Of a stretch of DNA of 64,000 bases, positions 53,815-62,858 are shown piece after piece. Origin of the DNA: Paenibacillus rhizosphaerae. GTDB taxonomy: Bacteria; Bacillota; Bacilli; Paenibacillales; Paenibacillaceae. The notes under the pieces are model-generated. The model had not been told where the DNA came from, did not search any database, and worked only from the letters and a program-made list of their open reading frames with translations. The DNA lies in the NCBI RefSeq assembly GCF_014192015.1, contig NZ_JACHXJ010000001.1, positions 186,001 to 250,000 of the forward strand, given 5' to 3'. Position 1 is the stretch's first letter. Each line of letters starts with the position of its first letter. Position numbers and translations under genes: made by a program.

Positions 53815-54435
53815 CTACAGTCTGCTTATCGTCAGCAATCTTCTGCCCCTGAACCATATGGCAGTGCCGGTCCCCCACAGGATCAGGGCGGATCCAAGGC
53901 CGACAACGGACATATAAGCATTAATGTGAGCCGCACCCAACCTGGCTTCCACAGGCAGGAACAGCAGCGCTGCGAGCGCCAGCATACAAAGTAACGCCCC
54001 GGTTAGATGATAAAACTTGACCCGGAACAAAGAGGCTAGCGGAAAAAAGTGAATTCCGACAATCAGAGCGGTCACGATCGGAATCAACGCGGTGCGGCCG
54101 GCGGCATTGCAGACGGCAACCGCAATGGCGATCGCAGCCCCTTCTGCCGCAAAAATGATATTGAAACGGATGGCGATCCGTTTTCCGGGCCTGGCATCAG
54201 TAACCTCGCTTTGATCCTTGATCTTTCGTGACGCACGGATCAGCGAGGCACCGCCGATGAACAGCACAATCCCAACGGCGACGGCTGCGGCCAACCACAA
54301 GGGAGCTGCTAATTCCTGCAATCCCATGATGCCGGTATATGCCCACAGCGTACCGAATAAGGCCATGAAAAAAACGCCGCTTGCCGTTCCGCGTATGGCG
54401 GAACTATGGATAGTGCTAGATGGTTTTTTCATCAT
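53815..54435 (-). CDS. integral membrane protein of unknown family
   Basis: The 206-residue product starts at ATG 54435 after GGAGGAG. It has about six hydrophobic segments (first GVFFMALFGTLWAYTGIMGL, last MSVVGLGSALILWGTGTAIWF). A central basic, hydrophilic loop (RASRKIKDQSEVTDARPGKR) separates the first pair from the rest. I do not recognise the family. It stands alone on the minus strand. Confidence 0.7.
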   Translation of the reverse strand: MMKKPSSTIHSSAIRGTASGVFFMALFGTLWAYTGIMGLQELAAPLWLAAAVAVGIVLFIGGASLIRASRKIKDQSEVTDARPGKRIAIRFNIIFAAEGAAIAIAVAVCNAAGRTALIPIVTALIVGIHFFPLASLFRVKFYHLTGALLCMLALAALLFLPVEARLGAAHINAYMSVVGLGSALILWGTGTAIWFRGRRLLTISRL

Positions 54436-54622
54436 TTATAACTCCTCCGAATTCGATATGATCTTCTCTGGATTCATCATATCAAACGGACCGAAACCTT
54501 CGGTATTCACGGTTGTCATGACTTTGATGTGACAGTTGTCATCATTTGCACAGTGTTCAAACGCTGCGATAATTCGGCAGTATGCCATGCAAATGGGCGC
54601 CGGTCAGCTTCTGCAGGTTGCA

Positions 54623-55645
54623 TTATTTGGTCCGCAAATACCGCTTGTCCTTTAGGAATAGCCACCAGAACAAAATAAACGCGGGCAGCAGAATAACGGT
54701 GCCGAAGCCGTATCCCCAGAGCAGCGACACGAACATCGAATGGTTCGTAAAACCGGCCTCCACGGTCAGGTCGGGGTGGACGATGTAGGGCATATGCGCT
54801 TTCCCGTAAGCGTAGCTGGCCAGGGCAAACTGCAGGATCACGGCGACGACGGACAGGCGCAGCCAGCCTTTCCCGCCGTTTTTCCGGCGGATCCACAGCG
54901 CGCCGTATCCGATGGCAAAAGCGACGACCGACAGCAAAAACCACAGCGACTGCTCCTGCATTCGGGCGACGATCCATAACGCTTCCGGAACCATCGTAAA
55001 CGTCGCCAGGACGGCCATCGCCAGCGCCAGCGGCCCCAGAACGACCGCGATGGAGCGGTAATGCTGCGAGACCTGCTCGTCGCCGGCTTCCCGGCCGTAA
55101 TCGGACAGGAACAAGGCGGACAGGAACAGTTCGGTCAGAATGCCGAAGCCGACGTGGGCGTACAGCGTGGCGCTGGCCAGCAGCTTGCCGAACTCAAGCT
55201 GGGGAAACCCCTGACTCCTATGAATAAATCCGCCTAGCGAAATCGGCAGTACGCTGACGAGCAGACCGGGGATCAGCAGTCCGGTGACGCCGGATACGAT
55301 CCGAAGCGCCAGTTCATGCTTCTGCACGGAATACGAATAGACGATAAACGCGCTCCGAAACAGCAGCAGGACGAGCACCAGGCTTACCGGCACGAGCAGA
55401 AGTGTGCCCAGGACATAAGCGGCCCGGGGAAAAAAGCCGACAAGCGCGACCACCAGCAGGACCAGGAAGACGTTGGTGACTTCCCAGGAAGGGGAGAGGA
55501 AGCGATTGGCGATGTCGGCCGCATGCGGATTCCGTCTGCTGAACACCATGGACCAGAAGCCGGCGCCGAAGTCGATGGAACCGGCGATCGAATAGATGAA
55601 AATAAAGCACCAGAGAATGGTGATTGCAAGCTGCGTGTCGCTCAT
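54623..55645 (-). CDS. cydB: cytochrome bd-type ubiquinol oxidase subunit II
   Basis: The 340-residue product starts at ATG 55645; the frame is open further upstream inside cydA, but the ATG has GGGGAG before it and overlaps the cydA stop by four bases (ATGA). It is the CydB/CyoB-like membrane subunit with about eight to nine helices; the start LAITILWCFIFIYSIAGSIDFGAGFWSMVF matches the conserved helix 1, and FLVLLVVALVGFFPRAAYV follows. It forms the oxidase with the upstream CydA. The cydCD assembly genes are not in the window. Confidence 0.88.
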   Translation of the reverse strand: MSDTQLAITILWCFIFIYSIAGSIDFGAGFWSMVFSRRNPHAADIANRFLSPSWEVTNVFLVLLVVALVGFFPRAAYVLGTLLLVPVSLVLVLLLFRSAFIVYSYSVQKHELALRIVSGVTGLLIPGLLVSVLPISLGGFIHRSQGFPQLEFGKLLASATLYAHVGFGILTELFLSALFLSDYGREAGDEQVSQHYRSIAVVLGPLALAMAVLATFTMVPEALWIVARMQEQSLWFLLSVVAFAIGYGALWIRRKNGGKGWLRLSVVAVILQFALASYAYGKAHMPYIVHPDLTVEAGFTNHSMFVSLLWGYGFGTVILLPAFILFWWLFLKDKRYLRTK

Positions 55646-56988
55646 AGGCTTCTCCCCTCTCCGCTTACGCCCTCCACCCCGTCGAAGGAGACCGGATGCC
55701 GCTTGAAGTAGTAGTACATGACCACGGCCGTGACGATGAGCAGAAAGACATACAGGCCGAGGAAAAGGACAAACAGCGAACCGAGATGCTGCGCCTTCGT
55801 TGCGGCCGACGCCGTCGTCTGCATATGGTAGATCGTCCAAGGCTGACGTCCCGTACAGCTGAACACCCAGCCCGTTTCAATGCCGATCATGGACAGCGGG
55901 CCGGCCAGCAGCAGGGCGGACAGCAGCCACCTCGGATAGGGACGCTTGGTCAGCAGCCGCAGCCCGATCGTAAAAGCCGATGCGAGGATAAGCAGCGTGC
56001 CGATGCCGACCATGACGTTGAACAGCGTATGAATGATCAGCGGCGGCCACTGATCCTCCGGAAAATCATTCAAACCCTTTACCACCGTGTCGAACCGGTT
56101 GCCCGCCAGAAAGCTGAGCGCCCATGGGATTTCGATGGCGCCTTTAATACTGCGGGTATCTTTATCGGTGACGCCGCCGATCGAGAGCGGCGCGTAGGCT
56201 TGGGTCTCAAAGAGTCCCTCGGCGGCCGCCAGCTTCTCGGGCTGATGCTCATGCAGCATTTGCGCGGTCTCGTGGCCGCTAAGTGCCGTCATCAGCGAAA
56301 TGATGCCGCCGATGAGCAGTCCAAGGAACAGGCTCTTCTGGTGATAGGACCGCTCGCGGTCCGACGATCCGCGCTTTAGCAGCTTATAGGCGGCTACCGA
56401 AGCGACCGCAAACGCGCCGGTCATATAGGCCGACAGCAGGACATGCATGGCCGTCGTCGGCAGGCTCGGGTTGAACACGGCCGCCCATGGATGAACGTCA
56501 AACACCCTGCCGTTTTCCATCCGGAAGCCGCTGGGCGTATTCATCCAGGCGTGGGCGTCGGTAATGAGCACGGCGGACATGCTGGATCCGATTGCAACGA
56601 AGATGACGCTCAGAATCCGCAGGGTTCCCGGAAGCCGGTCTGCTGCGTAGACATAGATGGACATGAACAGCGCCTCCAGGAAAAAGGCCCAGATTTCGAT
56701 CTGAAAGGGGAGCGCGATCACTTGGCCGACGATTTCCATAAAGCCGGGCCACAAGAGGGAGAGCATCACGCCGACCAGGGTTCCCGACGGAATGGCAACG
56801 CCGAGGAGAATGGCGAGGCCCTTTGTCCAGCGTTTGGCGAGCGTGGCGTAATCCTTATCCTTTTTCACCTGGTACAAAATTTCCGCGATCACGATCATGA
56901 AAGGGATGCCAACCCCGAGCGTCGCAAAGATGATATGAAACGCCATGGACGAGCCGAACAGCGACCGTGCCAACATTACATTATCCAT
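55642..56988 (-). CDS. cydA: cytochrome bd-type ubiquinol oxidase subunit I (short Q-loop type)
   Basis: The 448-residue product starts at ATG 56988 after GGAGG. Heme ligands are visible: His in SSMAFHIIFATLGVG (b595 side), His in TTAMHVLLSAYMTG, and the GRQPWTIYHMQTT motif. EIWAFFLEALFMSIY holds the acidic pair near the active site. At 448 residues it lacks the long Q-loop insertion of the E. coli type, like the YthA/CIO-type bd oxidases. It reduces oxygen with quinol without proton pumping; expression in low oxygen or oxidative stress would be expected. Confidence 0.9.
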   Translation of the reverse strand: MDNVMLARSLFGSSMAFHIIFATLGVGIPFMIVIAEILYQVKKDKDYATLAKRWTKGLAILLGVAIPSGTLVGVMLSLLWPGFMEIVGQVIALPFQIEIWAFFLEALFMSIYVYAADRLPGTLRILSVIFVAIGSSMSAVLITDAHAWMNTPSGFRMENGRVFDVHPWAAVFNPSLPTTAMHVLLSAYMTGAFAVASVAAYKLLKRGSSDRERSYHQKSLFLGLLIGGIISLMTALSGHETAQMLHEHQPEKLAAAEGLFETQAYAPLSIGGVTDKDTRSIKGAIEIPWALSFLAGNRFDTVVKGLNDFPEDQWPPLIIHTLFNVMVGIGTLLILASAFTIGLRLLTKRPYPRWLLSALLLAGPLSMIGIETGWVFSCTGRQPWTIYHMQTTASAATKAQHLGSLFVLFLGLYVFLLIVTAVVMYYYFKRHPVSFDGVEGVSGEGRSL

Positions 56989-57186
56989 AAGGATGCCTCC
57001 GTTCTGAGCATAAAGTCGCAACTTATTCTGAACCAAGACTATCCAAAGTATCCCTGTACAGATAAATAACACCAAGGGCGCAAAATGGACGGGACAGAAA
57101 GGATGCGGGCGGAGACAATGGATTGTGGCTGCATGAACCCGGGCTGTATAATGAGGAAAAGATGATTAGGAAAGGGGCGACCCGGA

Positions 57187-57552
57187 GTGAAAATCAACGA
57201 ATTGTCGCGGTTAACCCATGTCAGTGCCCGCTCGATCCGTCATTACGAGAATCAAGGTCTTCTAATCGCCGACAGACTGGACAACGATTACCGGGATTTC
57301 CACGATTCGGACGTCGGGCGGGTTAAGGCGATTCAGCTGTACTTGAAGCTGGGATTGACGGTTGAGGAGATCAAAGCGTTATTCAGAACGGAGGTGGCCG
57401 ATCCTGACGGTTATGAATATTGCGAGGAGATGCTGGCCACGTATGAGGGAAAGCTGCAGCAGGTAAATGAGCAGATCGATGCCTTGCACGGGCTGAAAAC
57501 ATTACTGGAAAGGCAAATCGCCTTCACCAACGGGAAAAAGAACATCGTATAG
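57187..57552 (+). CDS. MerR-family transcriptional regulator
   Basis: The 121-residue product starts at GTG 57187 after GAAAGGGG. Residues 1-70 are the MerR winged HTH (KINELSRLTHVSARSIRHYENQGLL). A coiled-coil helix follows (EEMLATYEGKLQQVNEQIDALHGLKTLLERQI). There are no conserved metal-binding cysteines except one at about residue 79 (CEEM), so it is an organic-ligand or redox type. The extended-spacer promoter 47 bases downstream is its probable target. Confidence 0.9.
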   Translation: MKINELSRLTHVSARSIRHYENQGLLIADRLDNDYRDFHDSDVGRVKAIQLYLKLGLTVEEIKALFRTEVADPDGYEYCEEMLATYEGKLQQVNEQIDALHGLKTLLERQIAFTNGKKNIV

Positions 57553-57562
57553 CCATGACAGC

Positions 57563-57597
57563 ACTGGAGCGAAGGAAGCAGGCTCCAGTTTTTTTGT
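57563..57597 (+). terminator. terminator after merR-type gene
   Basis: ACTGGAGC pairs with GCTCCAGT and is followed by seven T residues. Confidence 0.8.
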
Positions 57598-57598
57598 G

Positions 57599-57630
57599 TT
57601 GACATTGACACTAGTGTGAACCTTTATGAT
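57599..57630 (+). promoter_or_regulatory. MerR-type promoter with a 20-base spacer and central dyad
   Basis: TTGACA (57599-57604) and TATGAT (57625-57630) are separated by 20 bases instead of 17. The spacer holds TTGACACTAGTGTGAA (57605-57620), a near-perfect dyad around ACACTAGTGT. This is the classical arrangement twisted into activity by a MerR activator, and it lies just before the oxidoreductase gene. Confidence 0.7.
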
Positions 57631-57663
57631 GGGCTTAATCTCGTGATGAAGGGAGCATTACCT

Positions 57664-58599
57664 ATGAATACAGGCTTTCCAAAAGACAACCGTCATGCTG
57701 GCGATTTGAATGCGTCTGGCCATTCCAAATCAGTCACCCTCATCGGACTTGGCCCCATGGGACAGGCGATGGGGCGTGTGCTGCTTGACCGCGGCTATGC
57801 CGTGACCTTGTGGAACCGGACCCCCGGCAAGGTGGAAGAGCTCGTTCTGCAAGGTGCCGTCCGGGCCGAGACGGTGGGCGGCGCTTTGGATGCGAATGAG
57901 CTTACGATTCTCAGCCTGACGGATTATGACGTCATGTACACCATTCTCGAACCGGCATCGGAGCGCTTGGCAGGCAAAACGATCGTCAATTTGAGCTCAG
58001 ACACGCCAGAGAATGCCCGCAAGGCGGCGAAGTGGCTTGCGGACCGTGGAGCCCGTCTCGTCACAGGCGGCGTGCAGGTTCCACCTTCAGGGATCGGCCA
58101 ATCCGGATCTTACACGTATTACAGCGGACCAAGGGAGGCGTTTGAGGCTCATCAGGAGACGCTGGAGGCGTTGACCGGCACTGATTACAGGGGAGAGGAT
58201 CCCGGACTTGCCATGCTGTATTACCAGATCCAAATGGACATGTTCTGGACGTCCATGCTCAGCTATCTGCATGCGCTTGCGCTGGCTTACGCAAACGGCA
58301 TTTCAGCGGCACAGCTTCTGCCGTATGCTTCAGCAACGCTGTCATCGCTGCCAGGCTTCATCGCATTTTACACGCCCCGCCTTGACGAGGGGCTGCATCC
58401 CGGCGATGTGGACAGATTGGCCATGGGTGTGGCGAGCGTTCAGCATGTCGTGCATACAGCCGAAGATGCGGGAATCGATGCGGCTTTACCGGCTGCCGTG
58501 CTCCAAATTTTCAAGGGGGGAATGGACAAAGGATATGCCGGGAACAGCTTTACCCGCCTGATTGAAACGTTCAAAGCATCCGAAACGCGGAACCTGTGA
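57664..58599 (+). CDS. NAD(P)-dependent beta-hydroxyacid dehydrogenase/imine-reductase-like
   Basis: The 311-residue product starts at ATG 57664 (GAAGGGAG upstream). The N-terminal Rossmann domain shows VTLIGLGPMGQAMGRVLL and NRTPGKV, which favours NADP. The C-terminal all-helical domain is typical of 6-phosphogluconate-dehydrogenase-like reductases, including imine reductases (YYQIQMDMFWTSMLSYLHALAL; QHVVHTAEDAGID). The Lys of the hydroxyacid dehydrogenases is not evident at the usual site, which favours imine reductase-like activity. It is probably induced by the MerR protein encoded upstream. Confidence 0.85.
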   Translation: MNTGFPKDNRHAGDLNASGHSKSVTLIGLGPMGQAMGRVLLDRGYAVTLWNRTPGKVEELVLQGAVRAETVGGALDANELTILSLTDYDVMYTILEPASERLAGKTIVNLSSDTPENARKAAKWLADRGARLVTGGVQVPPSGIGQSGSYTYYSGPREAFEAHQETLEALTGTDYRGEDPGLAMLYYQIQMDMFWTSMLSYLHALALAYANGISAAQLLPYASATLSSLPGFIAFYTPRLDEGLHPGDVDRLAMGVASVQHVVHTAEDAGIDAALPAAVLQIFKGGMDKGYAGNSFTRLIETFKASETRNL

Positions 58600-58617
58600 C
58601 CCGTTCGCGATTCGCCG

Positions 58618-58652
58618 AAGCCTGACTCCATCTGGAGTTCAGGCTTTTTTGT
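58618..58652 (+). terminator. terminator after the oxidoreductase
   Basis: AAGCCTGACTCCA-TC-TGGAGTTCAGGCTT followed by TTTT. Confidence 0.88.
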
Positions 58653-58671
58653 AATGTATCCGAGAAGACGA

Positions 58672-58701
58672 TTGACCTTCGTGGAGATCTAGGGGTATAC
58701 T
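58672..58701 (+). promoter_or_regulatory. sigma-A-type promoter of the GH2 gene
   Basis: TTGACC (58672-58677) and TATACT (58696-58701) are 18 bases apart. The transcript would have a leader of about 145 bases with a hairpin (CGTTTTC at 58722-58728 pairing with GAAAACG at 58748-58754). The GTATAC overlapping the -10 partly resembles the operator of the main locus. Confidence 0.5.
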
Positions 58702-58851
58702 TTATTCAATTTTTCAGAATACGTTTTCGTTCGCTCGGCAAGAGCCGGAAAACGAGCGTCTGTCTTACATATAACGGTATAAGTTGACCTACAGAATAGT
58801 ATGACTATGTGTTTGCTGCATGCAGCGTAACTAATTTTAGGAGGTTATCAT

Positions 58852-61653
58852 TTGCTTACTACATTAAATCTAGCCGGTATTTGGGAACTCCAATTGGATG
58901 GAGAGAAGTCCGGTTTGCAAACGCCGCTGACCGATACGATGGCGCTCCCGGGTACGACATCCCATGCCCGAAAAGGGAAGCGGAACGAAGCCTCGGAGAT
59001 CGCTTCGCTGACGGATGAGTATCGTTTTGAAGGTTATGCCTGGTTTTCGCGGACGTTTGAAGTGGACGCTTCACTCGCGGGATTACCCTGCTTCCTTTAC
59101 CTCGAGCGTACGCGCGTGACAACCGTCTGGATCGACGGTCAGGAATGGGGCAGCCGGAACAGTCTGAGCACGCCCCATGTATATGAGATCTCCGGAGGAC
59201 TGACAGCAGGAACGCATTCGATCCTCATTCGTGTCGACAACACGAACTATCCGACCAAAGGCGGCCATCTTACATCCCCGGATACGCAGACGAACTGGAA
59301 CGGCATCACCGGACGGATCGAGCTGCAATTTACGGGCCAGCGTTACCTGCAAAATGTCCAGGTTTTTCCGGATGCTGCAAGCCGGTCGGTCACCGTCAAG
59401 GCGCGCCGCGTTGGCATCTCCGCAGACAAGCTGGTCGTGTCAGCATCCGGTTTTAACGGCGATTCCGAGCATCGGCCGGAGGCGCAAACATTCGTCCTCG
59501 CCGTTGATCGCGAGGTTGTTATCACTTACCCGCTAGGTGAAGACGCCAAGCTATGGAGCGAGTTTGAGCCCTACCTGTACAAGCTGAACCTACGTCTGGA
59601 AAACGAGGAAGGGACGCTGCTGGACGCGACCGAAATCGTATTCGGACTGCGGGCATTCCAGGCTGACGGCGATAAGTTTACCATTAACGGGGTCCGGACC
59701 TTTCTGCGCGGGAAGCATGACGGCCTCATTTTCCCGTTGACGGGCTATGCGCCGACGACCGTTGACGAATGGCTGCGGGTGCTTACCATCGCCAAATCGT
59801 ATGGTATTAACCATTATCGCTTCCATACCTGCTGTCCGCCGGAAGCCGCCTTTACCGCGGCCGATCTGCTGGGGATCTATATGGAGCCGGAGCTGCCGTT
59901 CTGGGGAACCGTCACCGACGAATCCGATCCGAATCACAATGCCGCCGAACAGGAATACCTGATCCAGGAAGGGTTCTCCATGCTGGAGAGTTTCGGCAAT
60001 CATCCGTCTTTCGTGATGATGTCGCTCGGGAACGAGCTGTGGGGCAGCAAGACGCGCCTCAGTGGAATTCTGGCCGCTTACAAGGCGTTCGATGACCGCC
60101 CCTTATATACGCAAGGCTCAAACAACTTCCAGTTCGTGCCGGACATTCTCCCGGAGGAGGATTTCTTCTGTGGCGTCCGCTTCTCGCGGGATCGTCTCTT
60201 CCGCGGATCTTACGCCATGTGTGACGCGCCGCAAGGCCACGTGCAGACGGACATGCCAAGCACCCGCAAAGATTATGACGAGCAGATCCAGCCGTCCGTC
60301 TTCGGTAAAGGACCGGAGGAAGGGTCCGGGAACAGCATCCAGATCCAGTACGGCACAGGTACAAAGACGGTGCAGGCGTCGGCCGTAGAGGAAGAATTGA
60401 TCCCCCGGATTCCGGTCGTTTCGCACGAGATCGGGCAGTATGCCACCTTCCCGAATTTTGCCGAGATCGAGAAATACACGGGTCCCCTGAAGGCCCGCAA
60501 TTTCGAAACGTTCCGGAAACGGCTCGAGGACAAAGGGCTCGGCCATTTGGCGGAGGCTTACTTTTGGAACTCCGGGCAGCTGGCGGTAGACTGTTATAAG
60601 GAGGAGCTGGAAGCTGCTTTCCGGTCCCGCAAGTTGGCAGGGTTTCAGCTATTGGATCTCCAGGATTTCAGCGGCCAAGGGACGGCGCTCGTGGGTGTGC
60701 TGGATGCTTTTATGGACAGCAAGGGCTTGGTGACTCCGGAGGAGTGGCGGACGTTCTGCTCCGACGCCGTGCTGCTGGCGCGTTTTGACAAATATCATTT
60801 GACAGCCGGGGAGCATTTCGGCGCGCACGTCGAACTGGCGTATTTCCGCGGCATACCGCTAAACGCGGCCGAGGTGGTCTGGAACGTTGCGGAAGGCGGG
60901 GCGATCCTGGCCGAAGGAACGCTGGCCGCAGAAGTATCCAAAGACGACAACTACGTCGATTTCAGGGATATCTCCTTCGTGGTTCCGGAACTTGCGGGTA
61001 TGACACAGGTCGCATTGACACTCGCCATCACCGGGACGGATATCCGTAAAACCTATCCGCTCTGGCTCTACCCGTCTGGAGTGACTGTCGATGATTCTGC
61101 CCAGCAATGGGTAACCGTACTGGACCCAGGCGTCCTGGCGCGCCTTGCGCAGGGGGAGTCTCTGCTGCTTACGCCGGACCCGGCCCGGCTGGAATCCGCC
61201 GTAGACGGCACGTACTGCACGGACTTTTGGTGTTACCCGATGTTCCGGTCGATATCGGAGAGCATGAACAAGCCTGTGCCTGTCGGTACAATGGGACTGC
61301 TGATCGACCATTTGCATCCGGCACTGCGGCATTTTCCAAGCGCATCGCATTCGACGTATCCTTGGTGGAGCATCGCCACCCACTCGCGTCCGCTCATTCT
61401 GGACGACCTGTCCCGGGCCTTGTCGCCGATTGTACAGACGATCGACAATTTTGAACGCAATCATAAGCTGGGCCTCTTGTTCGAGTGCCGGGTCGGCGCC
61501 GGCAAGCTCCTCGTCTGTCCGCTGAATACGGAAGCGGTGAGCGGTACGCCGGAGGGCAAGCAGTTCCTGCACAGCCTGATCGAATATGTACGATCTGAAG
61601 ACTTTGATCCGCAGGTTGAGCTTGCACCTTCCGAGCTGCAGTCGATCCTATAA
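58852..61653 (+). CDS. glycoside hydrolase family 2
   Basis: The 933-residue product starts at TTG 58852, seven bases after AGGAGG. It has the GH2 order: sugar-binding jelly roll (about 1-165, RFEGYAWFSRTFEV), immunoglobulin-like domain (about 170-270), TIM barrel (about 275-620), and C-terminal beta domains. The acid/base is E395 (SLGNELWG) and the nucleophile E526 (SHEIGQYATFP). The activity may be beta-galactosidase, beta-glucuronidase or similar; the motif context does not settle it. There is no signal peptide, so the substrate is imported. It is distant from the main locus but may take part in the same breakdown. Confidence 0.9.
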   Translation: MLTTLNLAGIWELQLDGEKSGLQTPLTDTMALPGTTSHARKGKRNEASEIASLTDEYRFEGYAWFSRTFEVDASLAGLPCFLYLERTRVTTVWIDGQEWGSRNSLSTPHVYEISGGLTAGTHSILIRVDNTNYPTKGGHLTSPDTQTNWNGITGRIELQFTGQRYLQNVQVFPDAASRSVTVKARRVGISADKLVVSASGFNGDSEHRPEAQTFVLAVDREVVITYPLGEDAKLWSEFEPYLYKLNLRLENEEGTLLDATEIVFGLRAFQADGDKFTINGVRTFLRGKHDGLIFPLTGYAPTTVDEWLRVLTIAKSYGINHYRFHTCCPPEAAFTAADLLGIYMEPELPFWGTVTDESDPNHNAAEQEYLIQEGFSMLESFGNHPSFVMMSLGNELWGSKTRLSGILAAYKAFDDRPLYTQGSNNFQFVPDILPEEDFFCGVRFSRDRLFRGSYAMCDAPQGHVQTDMPSTRKDYDEQIQPSVFGKGPEEGSGNSIQIQYGTGTKTVQASAVEEELIPRIPVVSHEIGQYATFPNFAEIEKYTGPLKARNFETFRKRLEDKGLGHLAEAYFWNSGQLAVDCYKEELEAAFRSRKLAGFQLLDLQDFSGQGTALVGVLDAFMDSKGLVTPEEWRTFCSDAVLLARFDKYHLTAGEHFGAHVELAYFRGIPLNAAEVVWNVAEGGAILAEGTLAAEVSKDDNYVDFRDISFVVPELAGMTQVALTLAITGTDIRKTYPLWLYPSGVTVDDSAQQWVTVLDPGVLARLAQGESLLLTPDPARLESAVDGTYCTDFWCYPMFRSISESMNKPVPVGTMGLLIDHLHPALRHFPSASHSTYPWWSIATHSRPLILDDLSRALSPIVQTIDNFERNHKLGLLFECRVGAGKLLVCPLNTEAVSGTPEGKQFLHSLIEYVRSEDFDPQVELAPSELQSIL

Positions 61654-61784
61654 GTTCTCGACCTTCAGGAATTGCTCAATCCGGGCGATGGTGTAAGCGC
61701 GGGTACGCTCGGATGGGCCAAGTTGCCGCCGCGTTGCAGCGCCCCGTTACTTGCCCGATGATTAAGGAGAAAAGGGCGCTGAAA

Positions 61785-61904
61785 GTGGCAAGAACCAAAG
61801 CGTTTGATACAAATGAAGTTCTGCATAAAGCGATGAAGGTTTTCGGGAGCCGGAGCCTGTACGGTATTATGCGGATGGTGCTGTCTCCTCAATCCAGGTG
61901 GTAG
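61785..61904 (+). pseudogene. N-terminal remnant of a TetR-family regulator
   Basis: From GTG 61785 the frame reads ARTKAFDTNEVLHKAMKVFG, the exact beginning of many TetR repressors, and then leaves the family pattern and stops at 61904. The rest of the HTH and the ligand domain are absent. AAAGGG lies eight bases before the GTG. Also in this 450-base gap, a minus-strand tail (GPSERTRAYTIARIEQFL) ends at 61648 overlapping the GH2 stop, and may be another gene remnant. Confidence 0.55.
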
Positions 61905-61931
61905 TCATGTTGAATAGAAGCGGTGCACAAA

Positions 61932-61979
61932 AAGGGCTATCCCGTGGTCATCGGTCATGATCATGGGGATAGCCCTTCT
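61932..61979 (+). terminator. terminator-like hairpin
   Basis: AAGGGCTATCCC pairs with GGGATAGCCCTT across a 22-base loop that can itself pair. Confidence 0.7.
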
Positions 61980-62103
61980 TCAAGCTGCTTAAAGTGTAAA
62001 TAAGCTATTACAGGCCTGGTAGAATGTTTTTTGCGTTAGGCTGGCTTAAAGTTAGAGGTTTTACGAATTTGTAGACGGAATATCAGAGAATAGGCGGGAA
62101 TAC

Positions 62104-62670
62104 ATGAAAAATGGAAGTATGATGAATAAACAAGAGAGAATTAAAACCGTCTTTTTATATGGTGTGTTCATTTGTTACATCCTTTTTTTATGTAAATTAT
62201 TGCTTTTATCAAGAGTTTCACTTTTCGATTTGTTCAATAGTCAAAGGACTGTGGAAAGGTCAATCAATCTCATTCCTCTTCATAGTATAAAGGAATATAT
62301 ATTTAGCAACTCCGCCACGATCAAAAATTTCGCTTTTGCTAATGTGGTTGGCAATATCGTGATCTTTATTCCTCTTGGCACCTATTTGTCATTATTCAAA
62401 AACAACAAAAGAGTAATCCCCATTCTTCTATTTATATTCATAGCAAGTTTATTTATTGAGATCATTCAGGGGCTTTTAGGCATGGGAGCATCAGACATTG
62501 ATGACATCATTTTAAATGGTTTGGGTGGAATCGCCGGTGTTTTAGGATACCGGTTTGTATTGTTTATATTACGGGATAAGAAAAAAGTACGTACTGCAAT
62601 TACAATACTATCGGCAATAGGCTTACCTGTTTTATTATATTTATTATTTGCTGTGAGATTACGCCTCTGA
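62104..62670 (+). CDS. VanZ-family membrane protein
   Basis: The 188-residue product has about five transmembrane helices and VanZ signatures: SINLIPLHSIKEY, ANVVGNIVIFIPLGTYLSLF, and FIEIIQGLLGMGASDIDDIILNGLGG. Its base composition is much more AT-rich than that of its neighbours, suggesting a different origin. Family members can give low teicoplanin resistance or alter lipid or envelope traits, but most have no assigned role. ATG 62104 has a weak ribosome site; ATG 62119 or 62122 are alternatives. Confidence 0.88.
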   Translation: MKNGSMMNKQERIKTVFLYGVFICYILFLCKLLLLSRVSLFDLFNSQRTVERSINLIPLHSIKEYIFSNSATIKNFAFANVVGNIVIFIPLGTYLSLFKNNKRVIPILLFIFIASLFIEIIQGLLGMGASDIDDIILNGLGGIAGVLGYRFVLFILRDKKKVRTAITILSAIGLPVLLYLLFAVRLRL

Positions 62671-62700
62671 ATATCTTTATTGCATATACAAAATGATCCC

Positions 62701-62811
62701 TTACAGAAAAGGAACGGACATCCGACAAAGGATTGTTCCTCTGTCCAAATGTTCTTTACCGTAAGCCCGCTCCATGACCGTAATAAAGTCGCGCTATTCT
62801 TTTTCTGCCAT
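62701..62811 (-). pseudogene. possible small remnant with an in-frame TAG
   Basis: On the minus strand, ATG 62811 begins MAEKE, then a TAG, then RDFITVMERAYGKEHLDRGT and a stop at 62701-62703. The second part looks like real protein. No ribosome site is visible. I do not recognise the family. Confidence 0.25.
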
Positions 62812-62858
62812 TTGGTGGTTAATCAACAGGCCTGAAGTTATACATTGTTTCTTCGGCG

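Noticed and set aside
55696..57069. Long plus-strand frames opposite cydA.
   Set aside because: They are shadows of the oxidase subunit gene, which has heme ligand motifs and a coupled partner gene.
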